Below, piece by piece: positions 1 through 8,294 of a stretch of 64,000 nt of DNA; the stretch's first letter is position 1; each line of letters begins with the position of its first letter. Where the stretch lies: the NCBI RefSeq assembly GCF_026625705.1, contig NZ_CP113059.1:4154001-4218000 (forward strand). The letters are read 5' to 3'. The position numbers and the translations under genes were made by a program. The notes under the pieces are model-generated. The model was not told the origin of the DNA, searched no databases, and saw only the letters and a list, made by a program, of their open reading frames with translations. This DNA comes from Pedobacter sp. SL55. GTDB lineage: Bacteria; Bacteroidota; Bacteroidia; Sphingobacteriales; Sphingobacteriaceae.

Positions 1-447
1 ACCTAAAGATGCACCAGCACCAAAAATACCTTGTGCAATTCCTCTTTCTTTTGCAGGGAACCACTCTGCATTGCTTTTGGTTGCCCCTGGCCAGTTTCCA
101 GCTTCGCTAAAACCTAGCATGAACCTAAAAATATTGAACGACAATAATGATTTTGCAAAAGCATGCAAAGCGATAGAGATACTCCATCCAATAATGGAGA
201 TAGTCATACCCAAACGAGTACCAATGGCATCCATTAATTTACCTGTAAAAGTCTGTCCCAACGCATACGCAATCATGAAAAAGGTGGTAATTAACGCCAA
301 GGCAGTTTTGTTGTCTGCATCGGCAATGCCAAATTCTTTGTAGATGTAAGGCCAAAGAATGTTAATGGCGCTTCTATCTATGTAATTAATTACCGTTGCC
401 AGTCCAATAAGCGCAATAATCCACCACCTTAAACCTTTTACTTTCAT
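1..447 (-). CDS. MFS transporter, hexuronate (ExuT)-type, 3'-truncated by window edge
   Basis: Only the N-terminal 149 residues are inside the window. The frame starts MKVKGLRWWIIALIGLATVI, followed by NYIDR, a cytoplasmic-edge motif typical of the anion:cation symporter (ACS) branch of the major facilitator superfamily. Hydrophobic segments and the sequence GFSEAGNWPGATK in TM4-5 also fit hexuronate/galactonate transporters. It is the last visible gene of the minus-strand polyuronide locus, so uptake of uronate mono- or oligosaccharides across the inner membrane is the likely role (inference from context). Substrate cannot be read from the sequence. Confidence 0.85.
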   Translation of the reverse strand, partial: MKVKGLRWWIIALIGLATVINYIDRSAINILWPYIYKEFGIADADNKTALALITTFFMIAYALGQTFTGKLMDAIGTRLGMTISIIGWSISIALHAFAKSLLSFNIFRFMLGFSEAGNWPGATKSNAEWFPAKERGIAQGIFGAGASLG

Positions 448-535
448 ATATATTTTTTATAAGTTATCCGTTATTAATAGCCACTAAGCACTGGTTTATC
501 AGCACATTTTTTTTGCTATCGCCATTAATTGTTCC

Positions 536-648
536 GTCATTTCGAGCGTAGCCGAGAAATCTTTTGAGAGATTTGATAATAACCAATCCAAAGATTTAGC
601 TTCGCCTTCTTAAAGTTCTCCATTCCGCTGCGCTCCAGTCGAAATGAC
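536..648. repeat. Dispersed inverted repeat (REP-like) between transporter and beta-helix gene
   Basis: GTCATTTCGA at the left and TCGAAATGAC at the right form a 10-bp inverted repeat around about 90 bp that also holds GAGAAATCT and its imperfect complements. Related pieces occur at 1700-1730, 61891-61965 and 62745-62865. This kind of 'cgtcatttcgagcg...' element is common between Pedobacter genes. The 448-659 gap holds nothing else recognisable. Confidence 0.6.
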
Positions 649-659
649 TAACAACGTTT

Positions 660-1682
660 CTATTTTTTAGTTAGTTCGATATTTGTAATACCTTTTGCGG
701 CGTTCAACACTTTATTGTCGATATAAACCTCATTTCCTACCGCTTCTCCCTTGCTACTTTTAAGTTTAATGTTTATCCCGTAGCCTTCAGCGTTTACATT
801 ACTGATGTTATTTTTAAAAATGTTGTAAGCACCCCAGCCTTCGTAAGCACAGTTCACTTGGTAGCCGTCTAGTAAAACCGAGGGTTGTGTATTGTACCCG
901 ATGTTGTTTGCTATCAGATAATAGTTTCCTTTAATGTCCATCCAACTATCTGCACTATTTTCGCCAGTAATTCCTTGCGCTTCGAAAGTATTTCCTTTGA
1001 TTATTCCACCTGTTGTACCTTCTTTTACATCGATGCACTCGGCAGTCACAAAAGGTCCCAATTTGTTGTTCAACACTTGGTTCGAGTCGCATTTATCTGG
1101 TGCTCCGTTAGTGTATTTTGCCCAGTTGCTGTAAGCAGAGCCGATGTAAATGGCTTCGCCATAACCCGGTCTTTTTTTACCTGTATGCGTTACTTCAGAG
1201 TTTTTAACGGTGTTGTGTTTACTAAAAGTTCTGAAATGAATGCCCTCTTCTCCTAATTGGGTAACAAAAACACCATCAATCACGTTGTAATTTGCACCAT
1301 CAGCAACAATACCTTTCAAACCGTTTTTAACGGTAAAACCTTTTAATTTCCAGTAATTGGCTTTTAAGGATAGCACATAACCTGTTTCTATGCTGCCAGC
1401 GTCTAAAATGGCATTTCTGCCTCCTGTAAGTACAATAGGTTCATTTTTTGTTCCGCTTGCACTCGCTTCAATTACGAATTTACCTTCGTAAACACCATCT
1501 TTTAAAATGATAGAATCTCCGGGCTTAGCCGTTGCCAAAGCTCTTTTTAATTGGCTGCTATTTGCTACTGTAATTGGTTTAGCAGATAAAAAAGGTCGTA
1601 TTGCATATCCCACCTCAGTTAAAGCTGAGATAGCAATAGCGACCATAACCAAATATATGTTGAAGATTTTTTGCATATCCAA
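660..1682 (-). CDS. Secreted right-handed beta-helix protein, candidate polysaccharide lyase
   Basis: 340 residues with an N-terminal hydrophobic segment (about 8-27) that can act as a signal peptide. The body opens with ANSSQLKRALATAKPGDSI and ILKDGVYEG, the usual first coil of parallel beta-helix lyases (PL6/PL1-like and NosD-like proteins), followed by repeated 'N..I.N' coils to the end. It is shorter than characterised two-domain PL6 enzymes, and I cannot place the PL6 Lys/Arg catalytic pair with certainty. Its position in a cluster with PL17 and KdgF supports a role in polyuronide breakdown, but the enzyme class is inference. MQKIF, two codons downstream, is an alternative start. Confidence 0.65.
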   Translation of the reverse strand: MDMQKIFNIYLVMVAIAISALTEVGYAIRPFLSAKPITVANSSQLKRALATAKPGDSIILKDGVYEGKFVIEASASGTKNEPIVLTGGRNAILDAGSIETGYVLSLKANYWKLKGFTVKNGLKGIVADGANYNVIDGVFVTQLGEEGIHFRTFSKHNTVKNSEVTHTGKKRPGYGEAIYIGSAYSNWAKYTNGAPDKCDSNQVLNNKLGPFVTAECIDVKEGTTGGIIKGNTFEAQGITGENSADSWMDIKGNYYLIANNIGYNTQPSVLLDGYQVNCAYEGWGAYNIFKNNISNVNAEGYGINIKLKSSKGEAVGNEVYIDNKVLNAAKGITNIELTKK

Positions 1683-1753
1683 TTTCTTATTTTCCGCTTT
1701 AAGATTGCTTCGCAGGCTCGCAATGACGTAAAGGCGAACGCCAGAAGATTGTT

Positions 1754-2622
1754 TTACTTATGAATACCTAATTCTTTTAAGAAATCGATGATTGCTTTAT
1801 TTACTTCCGAATTTTTTTCTGCTGGAAACTTACCGTGTTCGCCACCTTCTACTGTCATGAACTTGTTTTTTACGCCAAATTCATCTAGCTTGTTTTTCAA
1901 ATCAACAGATTGTTGGTAAGGCACTACTGGATCGGCATTGCCATGTACAATAAATACTGGCGGACTGTCTTTCTTTACTTGAAATAAAGGAGAAACCGAC
2001 TCGATAAATTTCTGATCGTTAGCCCTATCGCCCAACCACCAAGTAGCCGAACGGCTTTTCCAACCGCCAATATGTGTAATACCGTACTTATCAATAATAG
2101 CTGCCACTTTCACATCTTTAACACCCGGACAATTACCATCAAATTTGGTATCGTTACCTAATAAACCGCCCATTAAAGCTAAATGACCACCAGCAGAACC
2201 ACCCATAATCACAATTTTATTAGGGTCGATATTCAGCGCTTTCGCATTTTTGATGAGGTAAATTAAAGCGCAACGCGTATCTTCTACCGCAGCGGGTGCA
2301 GGCGCCACTTGTACCAAACGGTAAGCTATATTGGCAACGGCATATCCGTTTTTAAAAAAGTATTGAAGCCGGTTTGCGATTCTTTAACACCTTTATTGAA
2401 ACCACCACCATGAATATTAATCACAATTGGCGATGGACCTTTTTCTTTTGGTGCCAAGTACAAATCCATCTTGCCCTCCCAATCGCCAGCTTTGGTATAA
2501 ACCACGTTGAGTTGTTCGGTATAGCCTGCCGGGTAAGTAACTTTTTTAAATTCTGTAGTTTCTTGTGCCTTAGCAACGCTCATTGCCGCAATTAAGAAGC
2601 AGCTGATTATTAATTTTTTCAT
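1754..2622 (-). pseudogene. Secreted alpha/beta-hydrolase esterase, interrupted by a -1 frameshift
   Basis: Two frames cover one enzyme of about 289 residues. The first has a signal peptide (MKKLIISCFLIAAMSVAKAQ) and the oxyanion-hole motif HGGGF, then stops. The second carries the nucleophile elbow GGSAGG, the Asp region HGNADPVVPY and the catalytic His in GGEHGKF. The break lies at T TTT TTA (2353-2359): a -1 shift gives NTFFKNGYAVANIAYRLVQ, the expected family sequence. One extra T would also mend it. The fold matches BD-FAE/carbohydrate acetyl-esterase relatives, so deacetylation of the locus substrate is plausible. It is either a real pseudogene or an assembly error; a recoding site is less likely. 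Confidence 0.8.
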
Positions 2623-2652
2623 CGTAATTCTGTTTAACTAGTCAATTCCTTT

Positions 2653-2710
2653 CCCTCCAAAGGGTTAAATTGGATGTATTAAGCAAGTTCTGTCCCTCTC
2701 CTTTGGAGGG
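2653..2710. repeat. Intergenic inverted repeat
   Basis: CCCTCCAAAGG and CCTTTGGAGGG are perfect 11-bp inverted copies 36 bp apart, in the short gap between esterase and kdgF. A transcript from the minus strand could fold here. It may be a dispersed repeat or a weak terminator within the operon. Confidence 0.5.
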
Positions 2711-2725
2711 GTTAGGGGAGGCTTT

Positions 2726-3061
2726 TTACTTTATAAAATCTTCTCTGTGAGGAGCGAAAACATCAATTAAAATACCTGGCTCTACACATACGCAACCGTG
2801 TACTGCATGAGGTGGCACATAGTAACCATCTCCTTTTCTAATGATCTTTTTCTCATCGCCAATGGTCATTTCGAAAACGCCACTTTCTACATAAGTAACT
2901 TGTACGTGGTAGTGCTCGTGCAATGGGCCAATAGCACCAGCTTCGAATTTTGCTTTTACCAACATAATTTTATCATCGTAACCGTAGATTTTACGTTGTA
3001 CGCCATTACCTAAATCTTCCCAAGTGGTTTCTGTTTCTATTTGAAATAATTCGCTTTGCAT
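2726..3061 (-). CDS. kdgF: KdgF-like cupin, linearisation of unsaturated uronate
   Basis: 111-residue single-domain cupin. It carries the metal-binding motif LHEHYHVQVTYV (His-rich strand) and the second cupin motif ending YYVPPHAVHG. Length, order and the N-terminal WEDLGNGVQRKIYGYDDKIM match the KdgF family, which turns 4,5-unsaturated uronate monomers made by pectin or alginate lyases into linear keto sugars. It lies directly downstream of the PL17 lyase that would produce such monomers, in the same orientation. Confidence 0.85.
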   Translation of the reverse strand: MQSELFQIETETTWEDLGNGVQRKIYGYDDKIMLVKAKFEAGAIGPLHEHYHVQVTYVESGVFEMTIGDEKKIIRKGDGYYVPPHAVHGCVCVEPGILIDVFAPHREDFIK

Positions 3062-3246
3062 TTTTTGTCTTTTTTGTAATCTGTTAAATGTTTAAATCGG
3101 TTACCTGATACCTTATCACTAATACCTGTCCCCTATTTAAAAGAAATATAATTTTATTTATTTATCCCCTCTCTGCCTTTGGTATCTCTCCACAAAAGGG
3201 AGAGAAAAGCATTTCGGACTGTCTTTGCTTCTTGTTCTTCATTCCT

Positions 3247-5379
3247 TTATCTAAAGTATACGTAGTTCTGTTTATCTGTATAGTTAATTTGGTAGTTGTG
3301 CGTTTTACCGTTCAACATGAAGCTAATTGCCGTTTGCTTCTCATCGGAATTTAAAATTCTTACATCGCTTACCGAGGCTTGCGCTCCTGTTACCGTCTCA
3401 TCAACCGGGTCTTTTTCGCCGTGAGTTTCTACAATGCTGACAAAAGTTTGGTTGCTGCCACTACTACGTAACATAAAAGCTTTACTATGTACCAAGTTCA
3501 TTTCTGGGTCGTTTGCTCCAATAGTGACAAGCTTTATCTCTAAGGGATTACTAGACGCGAAATGTGTAGTATAAAAACGATTCTTAGTTATTAAACCCAC
3601 CAAGCCTGTATTATTTTGCAGCTTATTGCTGGCATTTAACCAAATGTGTTGGTAACCATTTTCTGTACCTAATGCCTTCAAACCATCGGTAGTTGCACTT
3701 ACAGGAAACGACGTGTTTACCAATTGGCCTTGATACCAAAATGGCAAATCGTATTGATGTTGGTTGGCCGACAAACCCTGTACCACATCGATAATCAAAG
3801 GTTTCTCTAAACCATCTACCTTTACCGTTGCCACAGTTCTAACCATCGTTACATCTGCATAAGCTTCAGCTTCTTTAGCACTTACCACTTTTAAATTTGG
3901 CTGATTAGAGAAATAAAGCAAACTCGGACTGGTAGCATCTGCTGGTGCTAGCTCCCCATTAAAATGAGAAGTTTGATCTACCACCAAAGCATTATGAGCC
4001 ACGGTTTGTTTGGCCCAAGTATTATTTTCGGGCAAGTATCCACCTCCGTTTTTAGTATCAATGTTATGAAATCTTGCCGAACCATAATCTGGAAAAATTT
4101 CTGTGGTATTGTCATAAAACAAAAGGTTTAAACGGTCGAAATGTCCATGCCCCATACCTTGCGAACCTGCTTTTAACAATACCGCTTGTTGGTCTGTATT
4201 TGGCCCGTTACGTAAAATCCCTAAACCGCCATCCTCTCCTTTTGCACCATCTTTAATAAACAAAGTTTGGTATTTGAAAGGCACCGCTTTACCCGCCGCT
4301 AAGTCTTTAGCAACCTTTAAGCCCGCATCAGAAACAATTACACGACCTTGCTGCCTTGCGATATCCAGCAAATCAACCTCTGGTTTAATATCAGCGTAGG
4401 CTAAATCTACCCCGTATACCAATTCAATTGATTCATAAGTTTTGTCCTTAATGGCATCGTTAATTGGAAAGAAAGTTTTATCGGTATATGAAGTTTGTAA
4501 CGAAGTTTGGATAGCCTTAGCAAGTAACTTGTCGCGATATTCGAAAATTTTACGTGATGGTTCATAATTGTTAATCGCTTTTGCAAACAGCACAAAAGGT
4601 AACAAAGCATAACGCTGATAGTAAGGACCTTCCATGTAATAACCATCAGGCGAAAACAGTTGATCTATTTGTGCTAAATAGCCTGTTTTTCCATCTTTTT
4701 TAGAACCTTTAATGGCAGTTTCTACATACTCTTTTTTATTCAATACATAACCACTAATACCTACCGCAGCCAAATTCCACGTGCCATGATTGTGGATTTT
4801 ATCAAAAACCTCTCGCTTATCTTCCGTAAAAAACTTTAAGATAGGTGCAAAAAGCTGCGTTTCAATAGTTTTCCTATCCGAAGCTGGCAAAGCATCATAC
4901 ACCAAATCATAAGCTTGGATGGTGTAAATTTGCCATACAAAATCATTTAAGCACTGCCAAAAAATACGTCCTGCATCTGCTTTGTTTTTACTTTTTGGGT
5001 GTAATGGCCATTTTTGGTACTGCGAAGCATAATTTAACAATACATTTTTTACATAGTCTGCGTATTTTTTTTCTCCAGATATTTGATAAGCAGTTGCAGC
5101 GCTTAACATATTACTGTAGTTTTTTTTGTGTGCTTCGTGGGTGTAACCGCCGCCGCCATCTTTAGGCACAGGCACTATTATCGGCGCTGCCAAAGCTTTA
5201 TCTGCTACATTTTTAACCGTTTGGTAAGATTGGCGCAAAAGCGGATAAGTAGCTACTCCTTTACGCACAGCCACTACATTTGCTTTGGTAAGCATTAAGC
5301 TTGGATGTGTTTGAGCCATTACCGCTAGGCTAAAAAAGGCACAAAAGATTACTAATACCACTTTTTTTAAGTAGTTCAT
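3247..5379 (-). CDS. PL17 oligoalginate lyase (heparinase II/III-like)
   Basis: 710 residues, the usual PL17 length, with signal peptide MNYLKKVVLVIFCAFFSLAVMA. The first half is an alpha/alpha toroid with NHGTWNLAAVG (around residue 197; Asn-His as in the Alg17c active site) and MEGPYYQRYA (around 253; catalytic Tyr region). The second half is a heparinase II/III beta-sandwich with GMGHGHFDRLNL, a likely metal-site His cluster. PL17 enzymes release unsaturated monouronates exolytically from oligoalginate, which fits KdgF next door. It lies in the operon downstream of the FadR-type regulator. Substrate could also be another polyuronide. Confidence 0.88.
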   Translation of the reverse strand: MNYLKKVVLVIFCAFFSLAVMAQTHPSLMLTKANVVAVRKGVATYPLLRQSYQTVKNVADKALAAPIIVPVPKDGGGGYTHEAHKKNYSNMLSAATAYQISGEKKYADYVKNVLLNYASQYQKWPLHPKSKNKADAGRIFWQCLNDFVWQIYTIQAYDLVYDALPASDRKTIETQLFAPILKFFTEDKREVFDKIHNHGTWNLAAVGISGYVLNKKEYVETAIKGSKKDGKTGYLAQIDQLFSPDGYYMEGPYYQRYALLPFVLFAKAINNYEPSRKIFEYRDKLLAKAIQTSLQTSYTDKTFFPINDAIKDKTYESIELVYGVDLAYADIKPEVDLLDIARQQGRVIVSDAGLKVAKDLAAGKAVPFKYQTLFIKDGAKGEDGGLGILRNGPNTDQQAVLLKAGSQGMGHGHFDRLNLLFYDNTTEIFPDYGSARFHNIDTKNGGGYLPENNTWAKQTVAHNALVVDQTSHFNGELAPADATSPSLLYFSNQPNLKVVSAKEAEAYADVTMVRTVATVKVDGLEKPLIIDVVQGLSANQHQYDLPFWYQGQLVNTSFPVSATTDGLKALGTENGYQHIWLNASNKLQNNTGLVGLITKNRFYTTHFASSNPLEIKLVTIGANDPEMNLVHSKAFMLRSSGSNQTFVSIVETHGEKDPVDETVTGAQASVSDVRILNSDEKQTAISFMLNGKTHNYQINYTDKQNYVYFR

Positions 5380-5433
5380 ACGCTTTAATTTATATTGATT
5401 TGATTAAGCTAGGCTTGCCCTATTTATATTGAA

Positions 5434-6177
5434 TTATACTTCTACTTTATTGATGATGCTTTGTGCAGCAAAACCTGCTTTACTAATTTGCCATATCTCG
5501 TCAAGGTGGCTTGCCATTGCCTCTTCGGCTTTGGCCATATCTTGCAATTCTATAGCGGCATAAATCATTCTGTGTTCTTCTATTGCTGTTTTAGCTCTGT
5601 TATCTCCACATATTTTATTCTGTACAATGTTCTTAATCAAGTCTGGAACTAAGATTAAAATCATAGATTCTATTACCGAGTTTTTAGTTGCTTTAGCCAC
5701 TTTAATGTGAAAAACCATATCCTCTTCTACCGCATCTCCACCAGAACTGGCTTTATTTTCATACTCTATCATTGCAGCCTTAATGCTCTCTAAATCTTCT
5801 TCAGTTCTACGCTCTGCAGCCAATTTAACCGCGTTTAATTCTAAATGGTAACGAGCTTCAATTAAGGCATTAAAATCATCTTTATTAAATTTGATGATAT
5901 CTGAAATGATATTATCTATTACGTTAATGCTTAAACCGGCTACATAAGTACCGCTTTGTGGGTTGGTTCTCAACAATCCGTAAAACTCTAATTTCAAGAT
6001 TGCTTCGCGGATGTAGCTTCTGCCCACGCCAAAACGCTCAGAAAGTACGCGTTCTGCGGGCAATCTATCGCCAGGTTTTAGCTGCCCAGAAACAATCAGT
6101 TGCTTTAGCTGACCTATAATTTTATCAATAGGTGATTCTACTTGTATGGCTGTTATGTTCTCTATCAATGACTTCAT
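5434..6177 (-). CDS. FadR-subfamily GntR transcriptional regulator
   Basis: About 247 residues. Winged helix at residues 10-75 (IIGQLKQLIVSGQLKPGDR, LPAERVLSERFGVGRSYIREA), then an all-helical FCD ligand-binding domain with the metal-ligand-type Asp/His residues. I chose MKSLIENITAIQ as start because the longer frame (to 6204) would run through the operator palindrome at 6193-6204. FadR-type regulators of uronate catabolism usually repress and are released by keto-sugar intermediates. The paired palindromes just upstream suggest autoregulation and control of the PL17-kdgF genes. Confidence 0.88.
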   Translation of the reverse strand: MKSLIENITAIQVESPIDKIIGQLKQLIVSGQLKPGDRLPAERVLSERFGVGRSYIREAILKLEFYGLLRTNPQSGTYVAGLSINVIDNIISDIIKFNKDDFNALIEARYHLELNAVKLAAERRTEEDLESIKAAMIEYENKASSGGDAVEEDMVFHIKVAKATKNSVIESMILILVPDLIKNIVQNKICGDNRAKTAIEEHRMIYAAIELQDMAKAEEAMASHLDEIWQISKAGFAAQSIINKVEV

Positions 6178-6192
6178 TCTGTAATTCTCTAT

Positions 6193-6220
6193 TTGGTTGA
6201 CCAATTAATTGGTTTACCAA
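6193..6220. promoter_or_regulatory. Tandem FadR/GntR-type operators
   Basis: Two palindromes, TTGGTTGACCAA and TTGGTTTACCAA, lie 16 bp apart start to start, immediately upstream of the regulator gene. The core TGGTnnACCA is the half-site arrangement known for FadR-family proteins. The same pair recurs at 49037-49063. Confidence 0.8.
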
Positions 6221-6269
6221 AAATAAACATTCATTTGGTTATTTAAAATTTATTTCAAATTAAATCATT

Positions 6270-8216
6270 TTATCTTGGAATTATTTCCAAATCAATCTTC
6301 CAATTATCTGTTCTAAAAGGGCGCATAGGCAGCCCATTGCTGTTAGTTAAATAATTATCGCCCGGATTATCGGCCCAAGCATAGCGCACAGCTACAGGCT
6401 CTTTCACATCTTCGCTCCAAACTTCTACTGTATTTCCTACTATTTTAGCTTGTGCCCAAACAAACTTTTTATCTTTTGCAGCAATAATAAAGTTGGAACG
6501 CTGTGCATTTTTGTTAACAGCTAAACCTTCGGCATTATTAAATGAGATGATGGCTTTGCCGTTTTCTATTTTCATTGCTTTAAAAATAGGCCCATCGGCT
6601 GCTACATTTTGTCCGTAAACTAACTGTTGCACTTTAGCCGCCACACGTTCGCCTACCGGAAATTTATCTGTTGGATGAATATCATTTGCTAAACCTAAGT
6701 CGATAATATTTACTAAACCAGCATTTGGCAAATGCGAAGCCTTTTCTTGCCCTTCTCTTAATAAAGCCCAAGTTGAATTTACTTCTGGCAAATTTTGTAC
6801 TTTTTTATAGTTAGGCAACTGCACAATTACAAAGGGCAATTGTGGCTGGTTAAAGTTCTTTCTCCAATCTTTAATCAAGCTTTTCATTAAACCTTCGTAT
6901 TCATCTGCCCAGTTGGCGTTGCTTTCTCCCTGATACCAAATTACCGCTTTGTACTGCAAACTTTTCAAAGGGTTAATCATGGCGTTATAGATGGACGAAG
7001 AAACATCATTTGGATGCACAGCGATGTTAATCTCCTGAATTTTGTAAGCCCAATTGCCATCGATAGCGATTTTATTATTGCCAGCTTTGAAGAACATTTT
7101 ACTTTGTGGGCCCCAAATACCGCCATTTCTACCTTTGTTAGCAACACGAACCACGATTTTATTTGTTCCTACTTTTAGCAAGTCTTTGGAAATGGTAAAC
7201 TCTCTAATTAAATCTCTACTATCTGGCGATGAGCCTAGTTTTACGTCGTTAAAGAAAACCACACTTTGATCTGCAATTCTTCCCAAACTCAAGAAAGCAT
7301 CTTTTTGAATATCGGCACTACTTAAACTCAATTCCTTATAGAACCAAATTACACCATCTACGTTAGGCAAACCAGCTTGTTCCCACAATGTTGGCAATTT
7401 CATTATTGCCCATTGTTTTGAGTAAGCAGGAATAACCGGTTTAATAGTATCCCAAAGCACTTCGGTTTTAGTGTACTGATTTAGCTTACCATGTATTTTT
7501 TCTAGCTCTACAACTTTTGCAGCGATATATTGCTTCTGGTTTTTATCGCCAATTTGGTTAAGTACGGGCTTTAGCCTTTGAATAGTATCTAACGATGGCG
7601 TACTAATGAAACCTTCGATGACGGTACCGCCATAGGCGCTGCTTACTAAACCTATGGGTACATTTAGTTCTTTTTGTAGTTTACGCCCCATATAGTAGGC
7701 CACCGCAGAAAATTTACCTACCGAAGCCGGAGCTGCAACTTGCCAAGGCGTTTTCTTTGTTAAATCTTCCAACGGTTGAAATTCGATATCTCTGTTAACG
7801 TTAAAAATTCGAATGTTCTGATTGTCAGCATTTGCAATGTCTTTTTCTCCCCCATCGGCTTTCATTAGCATAAAAGCCATATTACTTTGACCGCTACACA
7901 AAAAAACATCGCCCAAAAGTATGCTCTCTAGGCTAAGCTCGTTAATGGTAAGCATGTAAGGACCTCCGGCTGGTGCCGCTTTCATTTCAATTTGCCATTT
8001 ACCCTGCGCATTTGCTTTAGTGGTGTAGTTACTACCTTTAAATTTAGCAGTTACTTTTTCTCCAACATCAGCCCAACCCCACAAAGCGATGGGCTTGTCG
8101 CGTTGCAAAACCATATTACTTCCAAAGATTTGAGGCAATCTTACTTTAGCCATTACATCAGCCGAGATGGCTAAAAGCAAACCTAACGCTAGTAATACTT
8201 TTAAGTGTTTATTCAT
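6270..8216 (-). CDS. Sialate O-acetylesterase-family carbohydrate esterase (SGNH)
   Basis: 648 residues with signal peptide (MNKHLKVLLALGLLLAISADVMA). The N-terminal beta domain starts VRLPQIFGSNMVLQRDKP, a hallmark of the family, followed by the SGNH nucleophile block FLCSGQSNM (around residue 107) and later IWYQGESNA (block III-like). Catalytic His is probably in NDIHPTDK. A galactose-binding-like insert sits in the middle. The enzyme removes acetyl groups from sugars; here it would deacetylate the polymer attacked by the neighbouring lyases. Usual length for the family. Confidence 0.87.
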   Translation of the reverse strand: MNKHLKVLLALGLLLAISADVMAKVRLPQIFGSNMVLQRDKPIALWGWADVGEKVTAKFKGSNYTTKANAQGKWQIEMKAAPAGGPYMLTINELSLESILLGDVFLCSGQSNMAFMLMKADGGEKDIANADNQNIRIFNVNRDIEFQPLEDLTKKTPWQVAAPASVGKFSAVAYYMGRKLQKELNVPIGLVSSAYGGTVIEGFISTPSLDTIQRLKPVLNQIGDKNQKQYIAAKVVELEKIHGKLNQYTKTEVLWDTIKPVIPAYSKQWAIMKLPTLWEQAGLPNVDGVIWFYKELSLSSADIQKDAFLSLGRIADQSVVFFNDVKLGSSPDSRDLIREFTISKDLLKVGTNKIVVRVANKGRNGGIWGPQSKMFFKAGNNKIAIDGNWAYKIQEINIAVHPNDVSSSIYNAMINPLKSLQYKAVIWYQGESNANWADEYEGLMKSLIKDWRKNFNQPQLPFVIVQLPNYKKVQNLPEVNSTWALLREGQEKASHLPNAGLVNIIDLGLANDIHPTDKFPVGERVAAKVQQLVYGQNVAADGPIFKAMKIENGKAIISFNNAEGLAVNKNAQRSNFIIAAKDKKFVWAQAKIVGNTVEVWSEDVKEPVAVRYAWADNPGDNYLTNSNGLPMRPFRTDNWKIDLEIIPR

Positions 8217-8237
8217 TTTCTTTTAGTTGTGGGTTAT

Positions 8238-8277
8238 GGGTTACAAGTTGCGAGCCCAAACATATAACTCGTAACCC
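8238..8277. repeat. Inverted repeat between esterase and T9SS cargo gene
   Basis: GGGTTAC and GTAACCC are inverted with CGAG/CTCG extending the match imperfectly. It resembles the small repeats found elsewhere between genes in this window and could form a hairpin in the operon mRNA. Confidence 0.45.
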
Positions 8278-8294
8278 TTAACTTGAAACACGTA

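Noticed and set aside
2353..2359. T TTT TTA in the esterase as a programmed frameshift
   Set aside because: No stem-loop of note follows, no reason for two products, and the same window has other single-base homopolymer breaks.
5434..6204. Longer start for the FadR-type regulator at 6204
   Set aside because: It would translate through the operator palindrome; MKSLIE at 6177 fits better.
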